Below are positions 1 to 6,047 of a stretch of 6,070 nt of DNA, piece by piece; within the stretch, counting starts at the first letter, position 1; each line of letters begins with the position of its first letter. The DNA lies in assembly GCA_949286295.1 (NCBI GenBank), contig CASECK010000150.1, positions 1 to 6,070 on the forward strand, read 5' to 3'. The notes beneath the pieces are model-generated. The model ran no database searches, had not been told where the DNA came from, and saw nothing but the letters and a program-made list of their open reading frames with translations. Source of the DNA: an uncultured bacterium (GTDB lineage: Bacteria; Bacillota; Clostridia; Oscillospirales; Oscillospiraceae). The position numbers were made by a program, and so were the translations under genes.

Positions 1-1028
1 CGACCGGACATCTCTCTTAACGCCTCGGCCCACCGGGAGGTGGAGTCGGCGATGACGGCCACGGCGTAGCCCATGTCCCGGAAGTACTCGGCGATGGTGA
101 TGCCGGTGTAGATAGAGGCCTCCCGGGCGGCCACCGGCATATCAGAGGTGTTGGCAATCAGCACCGTGCGCTTCATCAGCGACTCCCCGGTGCGGGGGTC
201 CACCAGCTCGGGGAACTCCCGGAGCACGTCGGTCATCTCGTTGCCCCGCTCGCCGCAGCCGATGTAGACCACCAAATCCACGTCCGACCACTTGGCCAGG
301 GCGTGCTGCATCACCGTCTTGCCAGAGCCAAAGGGGCCGGGGATGGCGGCGGTGCCCCCCTTGGCCACCGGGAAGAAGGTGTCCACGATGCGCTGGCCGG
401 ACTGCAGGGGGACCACGGGGGGATACTTGTGCTTATAGGGGCGGCCCACCCGGACGGGCCACTTCTGCATCATGGGCAGCTCCACCTTCTGGCCGTCCTC
501 CCCCTCCAGCACAGCCACCGTCTCGGTGACGGTGAAGCTGCCGGACTGGATGGAGGCCACCCTGCCCCTCAGCCCCGGCGGGACCATAATCTTGTGGAGA
601 ATGGAGGCGGTCTCCTGGACGGTGCCCAGCACGTCCCCGCCGGTCACCGCCGTCCCCGGCTCCACCACAGCGGTAAACTCCCACTTTTTCTCCCGGTCCA
701 GGGCGGGCACCTCCACGCCCCGGGGGAGGTTGTTCCCCTGAACCTTCTCCATGATGACCTCCAGCGGGCGCTGGATGCCGTCATAGATATTCTCCACCAG
801 GCCGGGCCCCAGCTCCACGGACAGGGGGGCGCCGGTGGTGACCACCTCGGCCCCCGGCCCCAGGCCGGAGGTCTCCTCATAGACCTGGATAGAGGCCGAG
901 CCGCCGGTCATGGTGAGAATCTCCCCGATGAGCCGCTGCTCCCCCACCCGGACCACGTCGGCCATGTTGGCCTCCTCCATGCCGGTGGCCACCACCAGCG
1001 GCCCGGAGACCTTGACGATCTTTCCCAT
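1..1028 (-). CDS. ntpA: V-type ATPase catalytic subunit A, 5' part (runs off the left edge)
   Basis: This is the catalytic ATP-binding subunit of the V1/A1 head, which hydrolyses or makes ATP in alternation with subunit B. The first 342 residues are present of about 590 usual for the family. The N-terminal beta-barrel starts MGKIVKVSGPLVVA. The A-specific 'non-homologous' bulge region covers roughly residues 110-190. The nucleotide-binding domain follows, with the P-loop GPFGSGKT at 231-238 (K237 and T238 being the phosphate- and Mg-contacting positions), the GCGERGNEM block with the catalytic-glutamate candidate at 257-265, and VIADSTSRWAEALREMSG at 325-342, where the window cuts the gene. 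The start is the ATG at 1026-1028, preceded by AGAAGG with a 10-nt gap and lying 29 nt after the subunit F stop. The P-loop serine where many bacterial homologues have alanine is also known from archaeal A subunits. No frameshift is seen. Identification is near certain. Confidence 0.98.
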   Translation of the reverse strand, partial: MGKIVKVSGPLVVATGMEEANMADVVRVGEQRLIGEILTMTGGSASIQVYEETSGLGPGAEVVTTGAPLSVELGPGLVENIYDGIQRPLEVIMEKVQGNNLPRGVEVPALDREKKWEFTAVVEPGTAVTGGDVLGTVQETASILHKIMVPPGLRGRVASIQSGSFTVTETVAVLEGEDGQKVELPMMQKWPVRVGRPYKHKYPPVVPLQSGQRIVDTFFPVAKGGTAAIPGPFGSGKTVMQHALAKWSDVDLVVYIGCGERGNEMTDVLREFPELVDPRTGESLMKRTVLIANTSDMPVAAREASIYTGITIAEYFRDMGYAVAVIADSTSRWAEALREMSG

Positions 1029-1038
1029 AGGTATCTTA

Positions 1039-1044
1039 CCTTCT
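1039..1044 (-). promoter_or_regulatory. Shine-Dalgarno of subunit A
   Basis: AGAAGG lies 10 nt upstream of the ATG of subunit A, in the 29-nt gap after the subunit F stop. It supports this ATG over downstream in-frame methionines (residues 17 and 22). Confidence 0.7.
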
Positions 1045-1057
1045 TTCGGGTAGATTT

Positions 1058-1366
1058 TTATAAAATATCCGCGCCCACCGCCCGCTCTACGGCGGTCTTG
1101 ATATTGGCCATGCCGGTGCCCAGCGGGCCCTCCCTGCCGGGAATGAGGATAATGGCGGGGGTCAGGGCGTCCTGATAGCGCGCAATCTCCGGCTGCAGCT
1201 GGCTGGCCAGCTGCTCGGTCATATAGATGATGGCGTAATTCTCCCTGGCCATGCGGTGCAGGGCCTCCCGGCCCTCCTCGGGGGCGGACACAGGGCAGAC
1301 CTCCAGCCCCAGGGCGCGAAACCCCATGACGCTGTCCGCCCCGCCCATGACGGCAATCTTATACAT
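1058..1366 (-). CDS. ntpG: V-type ATPase central-stalk subunit F
   Basis: This small rotor protein sits with subunit D in the central axle of the V1/A1 motor and modulates ATPase activity. It is called F in A/V-ATPase nomenclature and NtpG in E. hirae. The 102 residues match the usual size of about 100. The Rossmann-like N-terminal half reads MYKIAVMGGADSVMGFRALGLEV, where relatives typically have IAVIGDKDSVLGFKALG. A second strand and helix follow (YAIIYMTEQLA, 44-54), then AIILIPGREGPLG (71-83) and a C-terminal helix ending AVGADIL. The start ATG is 15 nt after the subunit C stop, with a purine-rich GGGGGTGGGGAG stretch serving as ribosome binding site. The C-terminal tail, extended in some homologues, is short here. 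The gene lies between C and A, as in the ntp operon. Confidence in the family is high; the regulatory role is taken from the family. Confidence 0.95.
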   Translation of the reverse strand: MYKIAVMGGADSVMGFRALGLEVCPVSAPEEGREALHRMARENYAIIYMTEQLASQLQPEIARYQDALTPAIILIPGREGPLGTGMANIKTAVERAVGADIL

Positions 1367-1381
1367 CTCTCCCCACCCCCT

Positions 1382-2365
1382 TTACGCATAGGTCTCCCGC
1401 AGCCGGGCGCGGATGGTCTCCCCGTCCAATCCCGCCGCCCTTCCGGCGAAAATGGAGCGGATGGCGGTCAGCTCCTGTTCCCGGGCGTACAGATAGCCGA
1501 TAACCGTCTCCTCCCCGAAGGGGATTCGCCTCGCCCCGGCCAGATAGGCGGTCAGGGCGTTGTCGCACTCCCGCTCAAAGGCGGTGAGGGGACCGGAGCC
1601 CGGCTGGACCAGCTTGGCCCCCATCTCCGCCGCCCGGGCCAGAGGCCCGGCGCGGAAGGGCTCATCCACAGCCTCCCGCCGCACGGCGGCCAGGGTGTGG
1701 GGGGACACAGTCCCTCCGGGCAGCAGCGCCTGCCGCAAAAAGTCCCCCTCCCTGCCCATGCGGCACACCCGGACCAGAGCGCGCAGGTTGGCCACGTCCA
1801 CGCTCAGGCGGACATAGCCCTTCAAAAAGCCGCTGTCCAGCTCCCCGGCCAGCCGCTCCATTTCCTCAAAACAGGCCCGGTCCAGCAGCATATCAGCCTG
1901 CTGGGGGTCCCGGCTGTCTGCCAGAAGGGCGGCGGCCCGCTCCATGGCCTGGGCAAAGGCGGGGGAGCAGCCCTTCAGCTCCTCCCTGCGCCAGCCCTCC
2001 AGCAGCTGCGCCGGGTCGTATCTGCCCCCGGCCAGCAGCAGCCGCTCCGGGTCCGCCCCGGTGGCCTGGGCCTTCAGGATGGCCTTGGCGTTGTGGTAAT
2101 CGTATTTTATCTGGAACACCTGGACCAGGCGGGGGTCCGGGACGGACTGCTCCATGTCCCGGAACACCTGGGCCCTGGCCTGGAGCAGCGCCTCGTCCAG
2201 GCCCGCGGCGTCGTCATAGCCGCACTCGGCCAGCACCTTCCTGGCCTCCGCCTCGTCCCGGGCGTCAATCATCCGCTCCATCCGCTCCCGGGTCAGCAGC
2301 CGGTTCTCCATGGCCTTGATTCGGGCCGAAATCACCAGATAGTCCGTATCTTTTCTGTGAGACAA
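1382..2365 (-). CDS. ntpC: V-type ATPase subunit C (d-type rotor adaptor)
   Basis: This is the funnel-shaped adaptor that docks the central D/F axle onto the proteolipid ring (vATP-synt_AC39 family; NtpC in E. hirae, subunit d in eukaryotes). With the chosen start it is 327 residues, a usual size. It is largely helical, with three similar bundles expected. Recognisable blocks are DTDYLVISARIKAMENRLL (6-24), KYDYHNAKAILKA (87-99), DVANLRALVRVCRMG (190-204) and the C-terminal FGEETVIGYLYAREQEL followed by IRARLRETY. The start chosen is TTG at 2363-2365, because AGGTGG lies 6 nt upstream and family members begin a few residues before DTDYL. The alternative GTG at 2378-2380 adds MRWDG, but it overlaps that Shine-Dalgarno and has none of its own. 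The ATG at 2368-2370 is out of frame. The gap to subunit E is 39 nt. Confidence 0.95.
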   Translation of the reverse strand: MSHRKDTDYLVISARIKAMENRLLTRERMERMIDARDEAEARKVLAECGYDDAAGLDEALLQARAQVFRDMEQSVPDPRLVQVFQIKYDYHNAKAILKAQATGADPERLLLAGGRYDPAQLLEGWRREELKGCSPAFAQAMERAAALLADSRDPQQADMLLDRACFEEMERLAGELDSGFLKGYVRLSVDVANLRALVRVCRMGREGDFLRQALLPGGTVSPHTLAAVRREAVDEPFRAGPLARAAEMGAKLVQPGSGPLTAFERECDNALTAYLAGARRIPFGEETVIGYLYAREQELTAIRSIFAGRAAGLDGETIRARLRETYA

Positions 2366-2371
2366 CCCATC

Positions 2372-2377
2372 CCACCT
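2372..2377 (-). promoter_or_regulatory. Shine-Dalgarno that decides the subunit C start
   Basis: AGGTGG sits 6 nt upstream of a TTG codon (2363-2365). No comparable site precedes the in-frame GTG at 2378-2380, which is followed at once by this AGGTGG. The site therefore argues for TTG initiation of subunit C. Confidence 0.6.
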
Positions 2378-2404
2378 CACTTTTTTTCAGCGCCCGGCCC
2401 CTGC

Positions 2405-3091
2405 TCACTGGAACAGCAGGTCCGCCACCTGCTTCTCCAGCTTCTCCCGCTGGAGCCGGACCAGGCTCTCAAAGGCGCAGTTGATCTCCACATCCCCGTC
2501 CACCATGATAAAGCCGCCCTTGATGTCCCGGGTCTCCTGGGACAGGGTGAGCATGGCGGTTCCGGCAACCATGGCGGCGGTGGTGTTGACCACCTTGCCC
2601 AAAAAGGCGCCCACCTTGGAACCGGCGATGGCCTCGGGCAGCTCGGGGGCCTCCCGGCTGGCCAGCGCCTCGTTGACCGCCACCACCACCTGCTTGCCCA
2701 CTCTGGCCCGGTCCCGGGCCGAGAAGATAAGCTGCTCCCGGCCGGTGGAGACGGCCTGGAGCGCCAGACCGGCCAGCAGGCGGACATAGTCCGCCTCGGA
2801 CAGGGCGCACAGCTTCTCCAGCGCCAGGTCAAAGGCCTCGGTCAGAACCTGCTGCTTGGCGGCCAGCTCCAGCTTGCGCCCCTCCAGAAGGGCGGCGGAG
2901 CTCAGCCGCTCCAGCCGCTCCGCCGCCGCCCGGCGGCCCCGCTCCAGGGTCCCGGCGCTCTCCTGCCCGGCCTGGGTCCTGGCCTGGTCCAGCAGGCGCT
3001 CCACCTGCTCCTGGGTCTCCCGCTCCAGGCGGTCAATCTCCGCCTGGGCGTCGGCCTCGATTCGGGCGGTGATTTTTTCAATTCCTTCCAT
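2405..3091 (-). CDS. ntpE: V-type ATPase peripheral-stalk subunit E
   Basis: This is the stator subunit that pairs with G/H in the peripheral stalks and binds the top of the A/B head through its C-terminal globular domain. It has 228 residues, slightly above the roughly 200 usual for bacterial homologues. Residues 1 to about 95 are a charged, Ala/Gln/Arg/Glu-rich long helix or coiled coil starting MEGIEKITARIEADAQAEID. The rest is the globular domain, including GGFIMVDGDVEINCAFESL (about 190-208) and a terminal helix ending EKQVADLLFQ; the GGFI..GD.EIN.FE pattern is diagnostic. The ATG is preceded by AGAGGA with 8 nt spacing, 21 nt after the subunit K stop. It lies between K and C, as in E. 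hirae. It could only be confused with F-type subunit b/delta or FliH-like proteins, which the C-terminal motif and context exclude. Confidence 0.96.
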   Translation of the reverse strand: MEGIEKITARIEADAQAEIDRLERETQEQVERLLDQARTQAGQESAGTLERGRRAAAERLERLSSAALLEGRKLELAAKQQVLTEAFDLALEKLCALSEADYVRLLAGLALQAVSTGREQLIFSARDRARVGKQVVVAVNEALASREAPELPEAIAGSKVGAFLGKVVNTTAAMVAGTAMLTLSQETRDIKGGFIMVDGDVEINCAFESLVRLQREKLEKQVADLLFQ

Positions 3092-3112
3092 GTCGGCCGT
3101 CCTCTCCGCCCG

Positions 3113-3646
3113 TTACGCGCTGATGTTGATAATCATCAGCATGGAGGCCAGCAGGGACAAAATGGCGTAGAACTCCACGGTGATGCACAGCACCATGCCC
3201 TTGGACCAGTCGTCGGGCTTCTTGGCCAGCAGGTTGATAGAGGCGGCGGCCACCCGGCCCTGGGCGATGGCGGAGAACAGTCCCCCCAGCGCCATGGGCA
3301 GGCAGGCGGCCAGGTACTGGAAGCCCTGGGCGATGGTCAGCTCCGGCAGCGTGCCGGACAGCAGGCCCATGCGGAAGATGGCAAAGAACCACACCACCAG
3401 GCCGTACAGGCCCTGGGTGCCGGGGATGACCTGAAGAATCATCACCTTGCCGAACTTGCTGGGGTCCTCGCACAGCAGGCCCGCGCCGGCCTCCCCGGCG
3501 ATTCCGGTGCCCTTGGCCGACCCCACGCCGCTGAGCACCGCCGCCAGGGCGGCCCCCAGCAGGGCCAGGGCCAGGCCGCCCCAGCTGCCCAGGAAGGTGG
3601 CGCTCTTCTGAAGCTCGAACATCTGGGTCAAATCGCTCACGCTCAT
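3113..3646 (-). CDS. ntpK: V-type ATPase proteolipid subunit K (four-helix rotor-ring protomer)
   Basis: This is the membrane rotor-ring subunit that carries the transported ion. The 177 residues form a tandem duplication of a two-helix hairpin, giving four membrane helices at about 18-43, 66-92, 107-135 and 149-175. The duplicated units can be aligned as GVGSAKGTGIAGEAGAGLL.EDPSKFGK against AIAQGRVAAASINLLAKKPDDWSKG. The residues that bind Na+ in E. hirae NtpK (L61, T64, Q65, Q110, E139) correspond here to I74, T77, Q78, Q129 and E158, within IPGTQGLY, IAQG and VEFYA. L61 is expected to contribute its backbone, so Ile is tolerable. Helix 2 lacks a carboxylate, leaving one ion site per four helices. 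No cleavable signal peptide is evident. The start has a strong Shine-Dalgarno, and the gap to subunit I is 15 nt. Confidence 0.97.
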   Translation of the reverse strand: MSVSDLTQMFELQKSATFLGSWGGLALALLGAALAAVLSGVGSAKGTGIAGEAGAGLLCEDPSKFGKVMILQVIPGTQGLYGLVVWFFAIFRMGLLSGTLPELTIAQGFQYLAACLPMALGGLFSAIAQGRVAAASINLLAKKPDDWSKGMVLCITVEFYAILSLLASMLMIINISA

Positions 3647-3653
3647 GATAATT

Positions 3654-3660
3654 TCCTCCT
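3654..3660 (-). promoter_or_regulatory. Strong Shine-Dalgarno of subunit K
   Basis: AGGAGGA, close to the perfect anti-16S complement, lies 7 nt upstream of the subunit K ATG and begins one base after the subunit I stop. It is the best ribosome binding site in the window. This fits the need for many K copies per complex from the same message, although that link is an inference. Confidence 0.75.
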
Positions 3661-3661
3661 C

Positions 3662-5587
3662 TTATTGTTTGACCACACGATAATATTTGGTCTGCATATC
3701 CAGGGGGCGGAAGGGCCTTCCGCCGTCCTCATAGAATTTTCCGAAATACTCCAGGCACTGAAGCCGCAGGTCATGGACATAGCAGCCCAGCAGGTTCAGC
3801 GCGAAATTCAGCGCGTTGCCCACCAGGGAGACCACCAGGAAGATTACGATGTTTCCGGGAATGGCCCCCAGGGTGTTGAACACCTGGGCGATGACCGACC
3901 CGGCCAGCATCAGCGCCATCAGGCGGGAGTAGGACAGTACATCCCCGAAATACCCGGTGACGTGGTTGTACAGCGAGCCGAAGATGCCCGTGACCTTCCC
4001 CAGCCCCTTTCCGGTGAGCAGGGGACCGGCCACCACCATCGCGCCGCCCAGAAGGATAACGAGGTTGGTCACCCCCAGCACGGCCAGGGCCAGCCCGGCA
4101 AAGACGATCCACCAGGTGACCTCCTCCCAGACCGCGTCCATCACCTGGCCGCTTTTCACCTTTCGTGCAAAGCTGATGGCCATGCCGGTGATAATCTGCA
4201 CAAAGCCCAGGCCCATGGCCCCCACCAAAATCATCATGGTGTCCTCCAGGGGGGTGAACAGGGCGGGCAGGGCGAAGGTGCTCTCCGGGTTGATAAGCTT
4301 GGCCAGCTGGGTGGGGAAGTCCCCAAAAAATCCGCCGGTGACCGCCCCCATGATGAAGGTGCTGATGCCGCACAGAACCATCAGCCCGCACAGGTGGCCC
4401 ATGGTCCCCCCCGGCTTTTTCTTCCGCAGCACCAGGCTGCCCGCCAGAATCATAATCAGCCCATACCCCATGTCCGCCATCATGACCCCGTAAAACAGGA
4501 TAAAGAACGGGGCCATCAGGGGATTGGGGTCCAGGGTGCCGTAGGCCGGCAGGGAGTACATCTCCGTCACCATGTTCAGCGGCCGGGTGAACCAGTTGTT
4601 TTTCAGCTCCACCGGCACCTTCGGGTACTCCTCCGGGGCCGGGTCAGAAATCTCCCAGGCGCAGGGGTATGGCTCCAGGGCCCGCTTCAGCTCCGGCCAG
4701 CGCTCCTCCGGCGCCCAGCCCTCCAGATAGAAGGTCTTTCCCGTGCTGCGCAGCCGCTGCTTGGACTGCTCCCGCCTGGCGTCCAGCCCGGCCCGGTCGG
4801 CCAGCCGCTGGATGGGGTCGCGCAGCTCCCCCATGCCGGCCAGCCGCGCCTCAATGCCGGCCAACTCCTCCTCCAGCTGGGCCAGCTGCCCGTCTATACG
4901 CCTGTCGTTCTCCGCCGCCGTGCCGCTCCAGCCCCGAAAGTGGACCTGGGACCAGCCCAGGGCCTTGAGGGCCTCCAGGGTTCCCTCCGCCTGGGCGCGG
5001 TGGCACAGCAGCAGGCAGGCGCGCGTCTCCGAATCTCCGCCGGCCTGGGTCAACTGGGCCAGCTCCCCCAGGGCCTGCTGCGCCTGCTCCCGGGTCACTC
5101 CGGCGGGCAGCGTGCCAAACTGGACCTCCACCTGGGCGCTGGAGCAGGTCTCCAGGGGCACATCCAGCCCCAGCCAGGGGGCCAGCTGGGCCTTCTGGGC
5201 CTTCAGCTTGGCCTGCTCGGCCCGGATGGCCCCCATCCGGGCGTCCAGATGGTTGATATGCTGGGCCTCCTGACTGGCCTGCCCGGCCTGCCCGGGGTCA
5301 AACAGGCTGCCCTCCGCCACCTCCGGCTTTGGGTCCAGGGGCCTGCCCCTGGCCGGGGCGTGGCGTCTGAGCACCTCCAGCGCCCGCTCGGCCCCAGCCT
5401 GGACCTCCCTGGCCTGGGCGGAGCGGTCGTCCTCCACCCGGCTCAGCCCGGCCCAGAGGGGGTCGCCGTCCGGAAGCTCCGGTTCGTCCACCTCCACGCA
5501 GCCCATGTGCTGGAGCAGCCTGAGCAGCTCCTCCCGGCACTCCGCCATGGCCAGCAGGCGCAGCCGCTTCATTTTTACAATAGCCAT
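3662..5587 (-). CDS. ntpI: V-type ATPase membrane stator subunit I (subunit a)
   Basis: This subunit forms the two ion half-channels beside the K ring and anchors the peripheral stalks. It has 641 residues, normal for bacterial forms. The N-terminal cytosolic half (1 to about 330) starts MAIVKMKRLRLLAMAECREELLRLLQHMGCVEV, with coiled-coil arms around 105-135 and 225-280. The C-terminal half (about 355-605) is membrane-embedded: APFFILFYGVMMADMGYGL (359-377) opens it, and GDVLSYSRLMALMLAG (548-563) carries R555, equivalent to the essential R735 of yeast Vph1. LRLQCLEYFGKFYEDGGRPFRPL (607-629) is the conserved tail, with R608 aligning near Vph1 R799. The start is ATG at 5585-5587, sharing its A with the TGA of the upstream gene. 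This start matches family N-termini. The frame stays open further upstream to 5914, but that part is an out-of-frame reading of G/H rather than protein. Confidence 0.97.
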   Translation of the reverse strand: MAIVKMKRLRLLAMAECREELLRLLQHMGCVEVDEPELPDGDPLWAGLSRVEDDRSAQAREVQAGAERALEVLRRHAPARGRPLDPKPEVAEGSLFDPGQAGQASQEAQHINHLDARMGAIRAEQAKLKAQKAQLAPWLGLDVPLETCSSAQVEVQFGTLPAGVTREQAQQALGELAQLTQAGGDSETRACLLLCHRAQAEGTLEALKALGWSQVHFRGWSGTAAENDRRIDGQLAQLEEELAGIEARLAGMGELRDPIQRLADRAGLDARREQSKQRLRSTGKTFYLEGWAPEERWPELKRALEPYPCAWEISDPAPEEYPKVPVELKNNWFTRPLNMVTEMYSLPAYGTLDPNPLMAPFFILFYGVMMADMGYGLIMILAGSLVLRKKKPGGTMGHLCGLMVLCGISTFIMGAVTGGFFGDFPTQLAKLINPESTFALPALFTPLEDTMMILVGAMGLGFVQIITGMAISFARKVKSGQVMDAVWEEVTWWIVFAGLALAVLGVTNLVILLGGAMVVAGPLLTGKGLGKVTGIFGSLYNHVTGYFGDVLSYSRLMALMLAGSVIAQVFNTLGAIPGNIVIFLVVSLVGNALNFALNLLGCYVHDLRLQCLEYFGKFYEDGGRPFRPLDMQTKYYRVVKQ

Positions 5588-5901
5588 CAGCGATTCACAA
5601 CCCTTTCCACAATCAGCTGCGCCGCCTGCTCCAGCCGCTCCCTGGCCTGGCGCTGCATCTGCTGGCAGCCGCCCTGGGCCTGCTCCAGAGTCTCCCGGGT
5701 CACCCCGGCGGCCTGCTCCTCGGCCTGGGCCATCATCTGGCGGACCTGGGCCTGGGCCTGCTGTCTGGCCTGCTCCAAAATCTGCCCGGCCTGTTTTCTG
5801 GCCTGGGCCAGGCGCTGCTTGGCCTGGGCGGCGGCCGCCTCCCGGCTGGCCTTCGCCTGCTCCTCCGCCCGGGCGACTTCCTGGATGGCTTCCAACGCCA
5901 T
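5587..5901 (-). CDS. ntpF: V-type ATPase peripheral-stalk subunit G/H
   Basis: This is the first gene of the operon. It encodes the slender helical partner of subunit E in the peripheral stalk (called G or H; NtpF in E. hirae). Its 104 residues match the usual 100-110. It is predicted to be a single continuous helix with no membrane segment: MALEAIQEVARAEEQAKASREAAAAQAKQ at the start, and a C-terminal helix ending LIVERVVNR, the part expected to join E. Composition is unusually skewed, with about a quarter Ala and about a fifth Gln, only three Lys and almost no aromatic residues. Sequence alone is low complexity, so the assignment leans on position before subunit I, length and the LIVERVV ending. 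The ATG follows AGAAGGTGGTGAG, which contains overlapping Shine-Dalgarno-like matches. The stop overlaps the next start as TGATG, suggesting translational coupling to subunit I. Confidence 0.9.
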   Translation of the reverse strand: MALEAIQEVARAEEQAKASREAAAAQAKQRLAQARKQAGQILEQARQQAQAQVRQMMAQAEEQAAGVTRETLEQAQGGCQQMQRQARERLEQAAQLIVERVVNR

Positions 5902-5951
5902 ACTCTCTCACCACCTTCTGTTATCCTTCAGTCGGAAACTGCTTACTCTTT

Positions 5952-5980
5952 ATTGTATTGTACTTCAGCGAAAAACGCAA
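5952..5980 (-). promoter_or_regulatory. Predicted sigma70/sigmaA-type promoter of the V-ATPase operon
   Basis: Reading the minus strand, TTGCGT (5980-5975) is followed after 17 nt by TACAAT (5957-5952). The -10 matches the consensus at five of six positions and the -35 at only three of six, so this is a moderate promoter. A second TACAAT overlaps it (5962-5957), but with a 12-nt spacer to the same -35. Transcription would start near 5945, giving a leader of about 44 nt before the G/H start. The surrounding DNA is AT-rich, unlike the genes. I see no terminator or riboswitch-like fold in the leader. Confidence 0.6.
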
Positions 5981-6001
5981 GTGCTATTTTGCAAAACTTT
6001 C

Positions 6002-6047
6002 ATGCCAAAAAATGATTTCACCCCCACCCTCCATCATTTTTTCGCAT
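6002..6047. repeat. Interrupted inverted repeat upstream of the operon promoter
   Basis: Two 15-nt arms, 6002-6016 and 6033-6047, are reverse complements except for one C.C mismatch at 6006/6043. The core is AAAAAATGAT...ATCATTTTTT, flanked by ATGC and GCAT. The 16-nt centre (6017-6032) is almost all pyrimidine on the plus strand. The inner arm edge is 22 nt or more upstream of the -35. It could be a regulator-binding operator, or a weak, AT-rich terminator-like hairpin of a gene beyond the right edge. The core stem has too few G-C pairs for a convincing intrinsic terminator. Confidence 0.6.

Noticed and set aside
303..1175. Long plus-strand open frame (290 codons) opposite subunits A and F
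   Set aside because: The translation is rich in His, Gly, Leu and Arg with no domain character. It mirrors the GC-biased codons of subunit A, whose protein is unmistakably conserved.
3771..4391. 206-codon minus-strand frame inside subunit I
   Set aside because: It is rich in His, Gly and Arg, lies wholly within the conserved membrane domain of subunit I in another frame, and has no recognisable family.
3957..4493. 178-codon plus-strand frame opposite subunit I
   Set aside because: It is antisense to conserved coding sequence, is Pro/Ser/Thr/Arg-rich, and has no ribosome binding site or family match that I can recognise.
5588..5914. 109-codon N-terminal extension of subunit I
   Set aside because: It is a Gly/Pro/Ala-rich out-of-frame reading of the G/H gene. 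Family members begin at MAIVKMK, right where the real ATG lies.
5929..5941. Small hairpin (CAGT / ACTG, 5-nt loop) in the operon leader
   Set aside because: The stem has only four pairs and no U tract, so it is too weak to be called an attenuator.
5986..6036. Tiny minus-strand open frame starting ATGGAGGGTGGG
   Set aside because: It has about 16 codons with no clear Shine-Dalgarno, overlaps the inverted repeat and lies upstream of the predicted transcription start.
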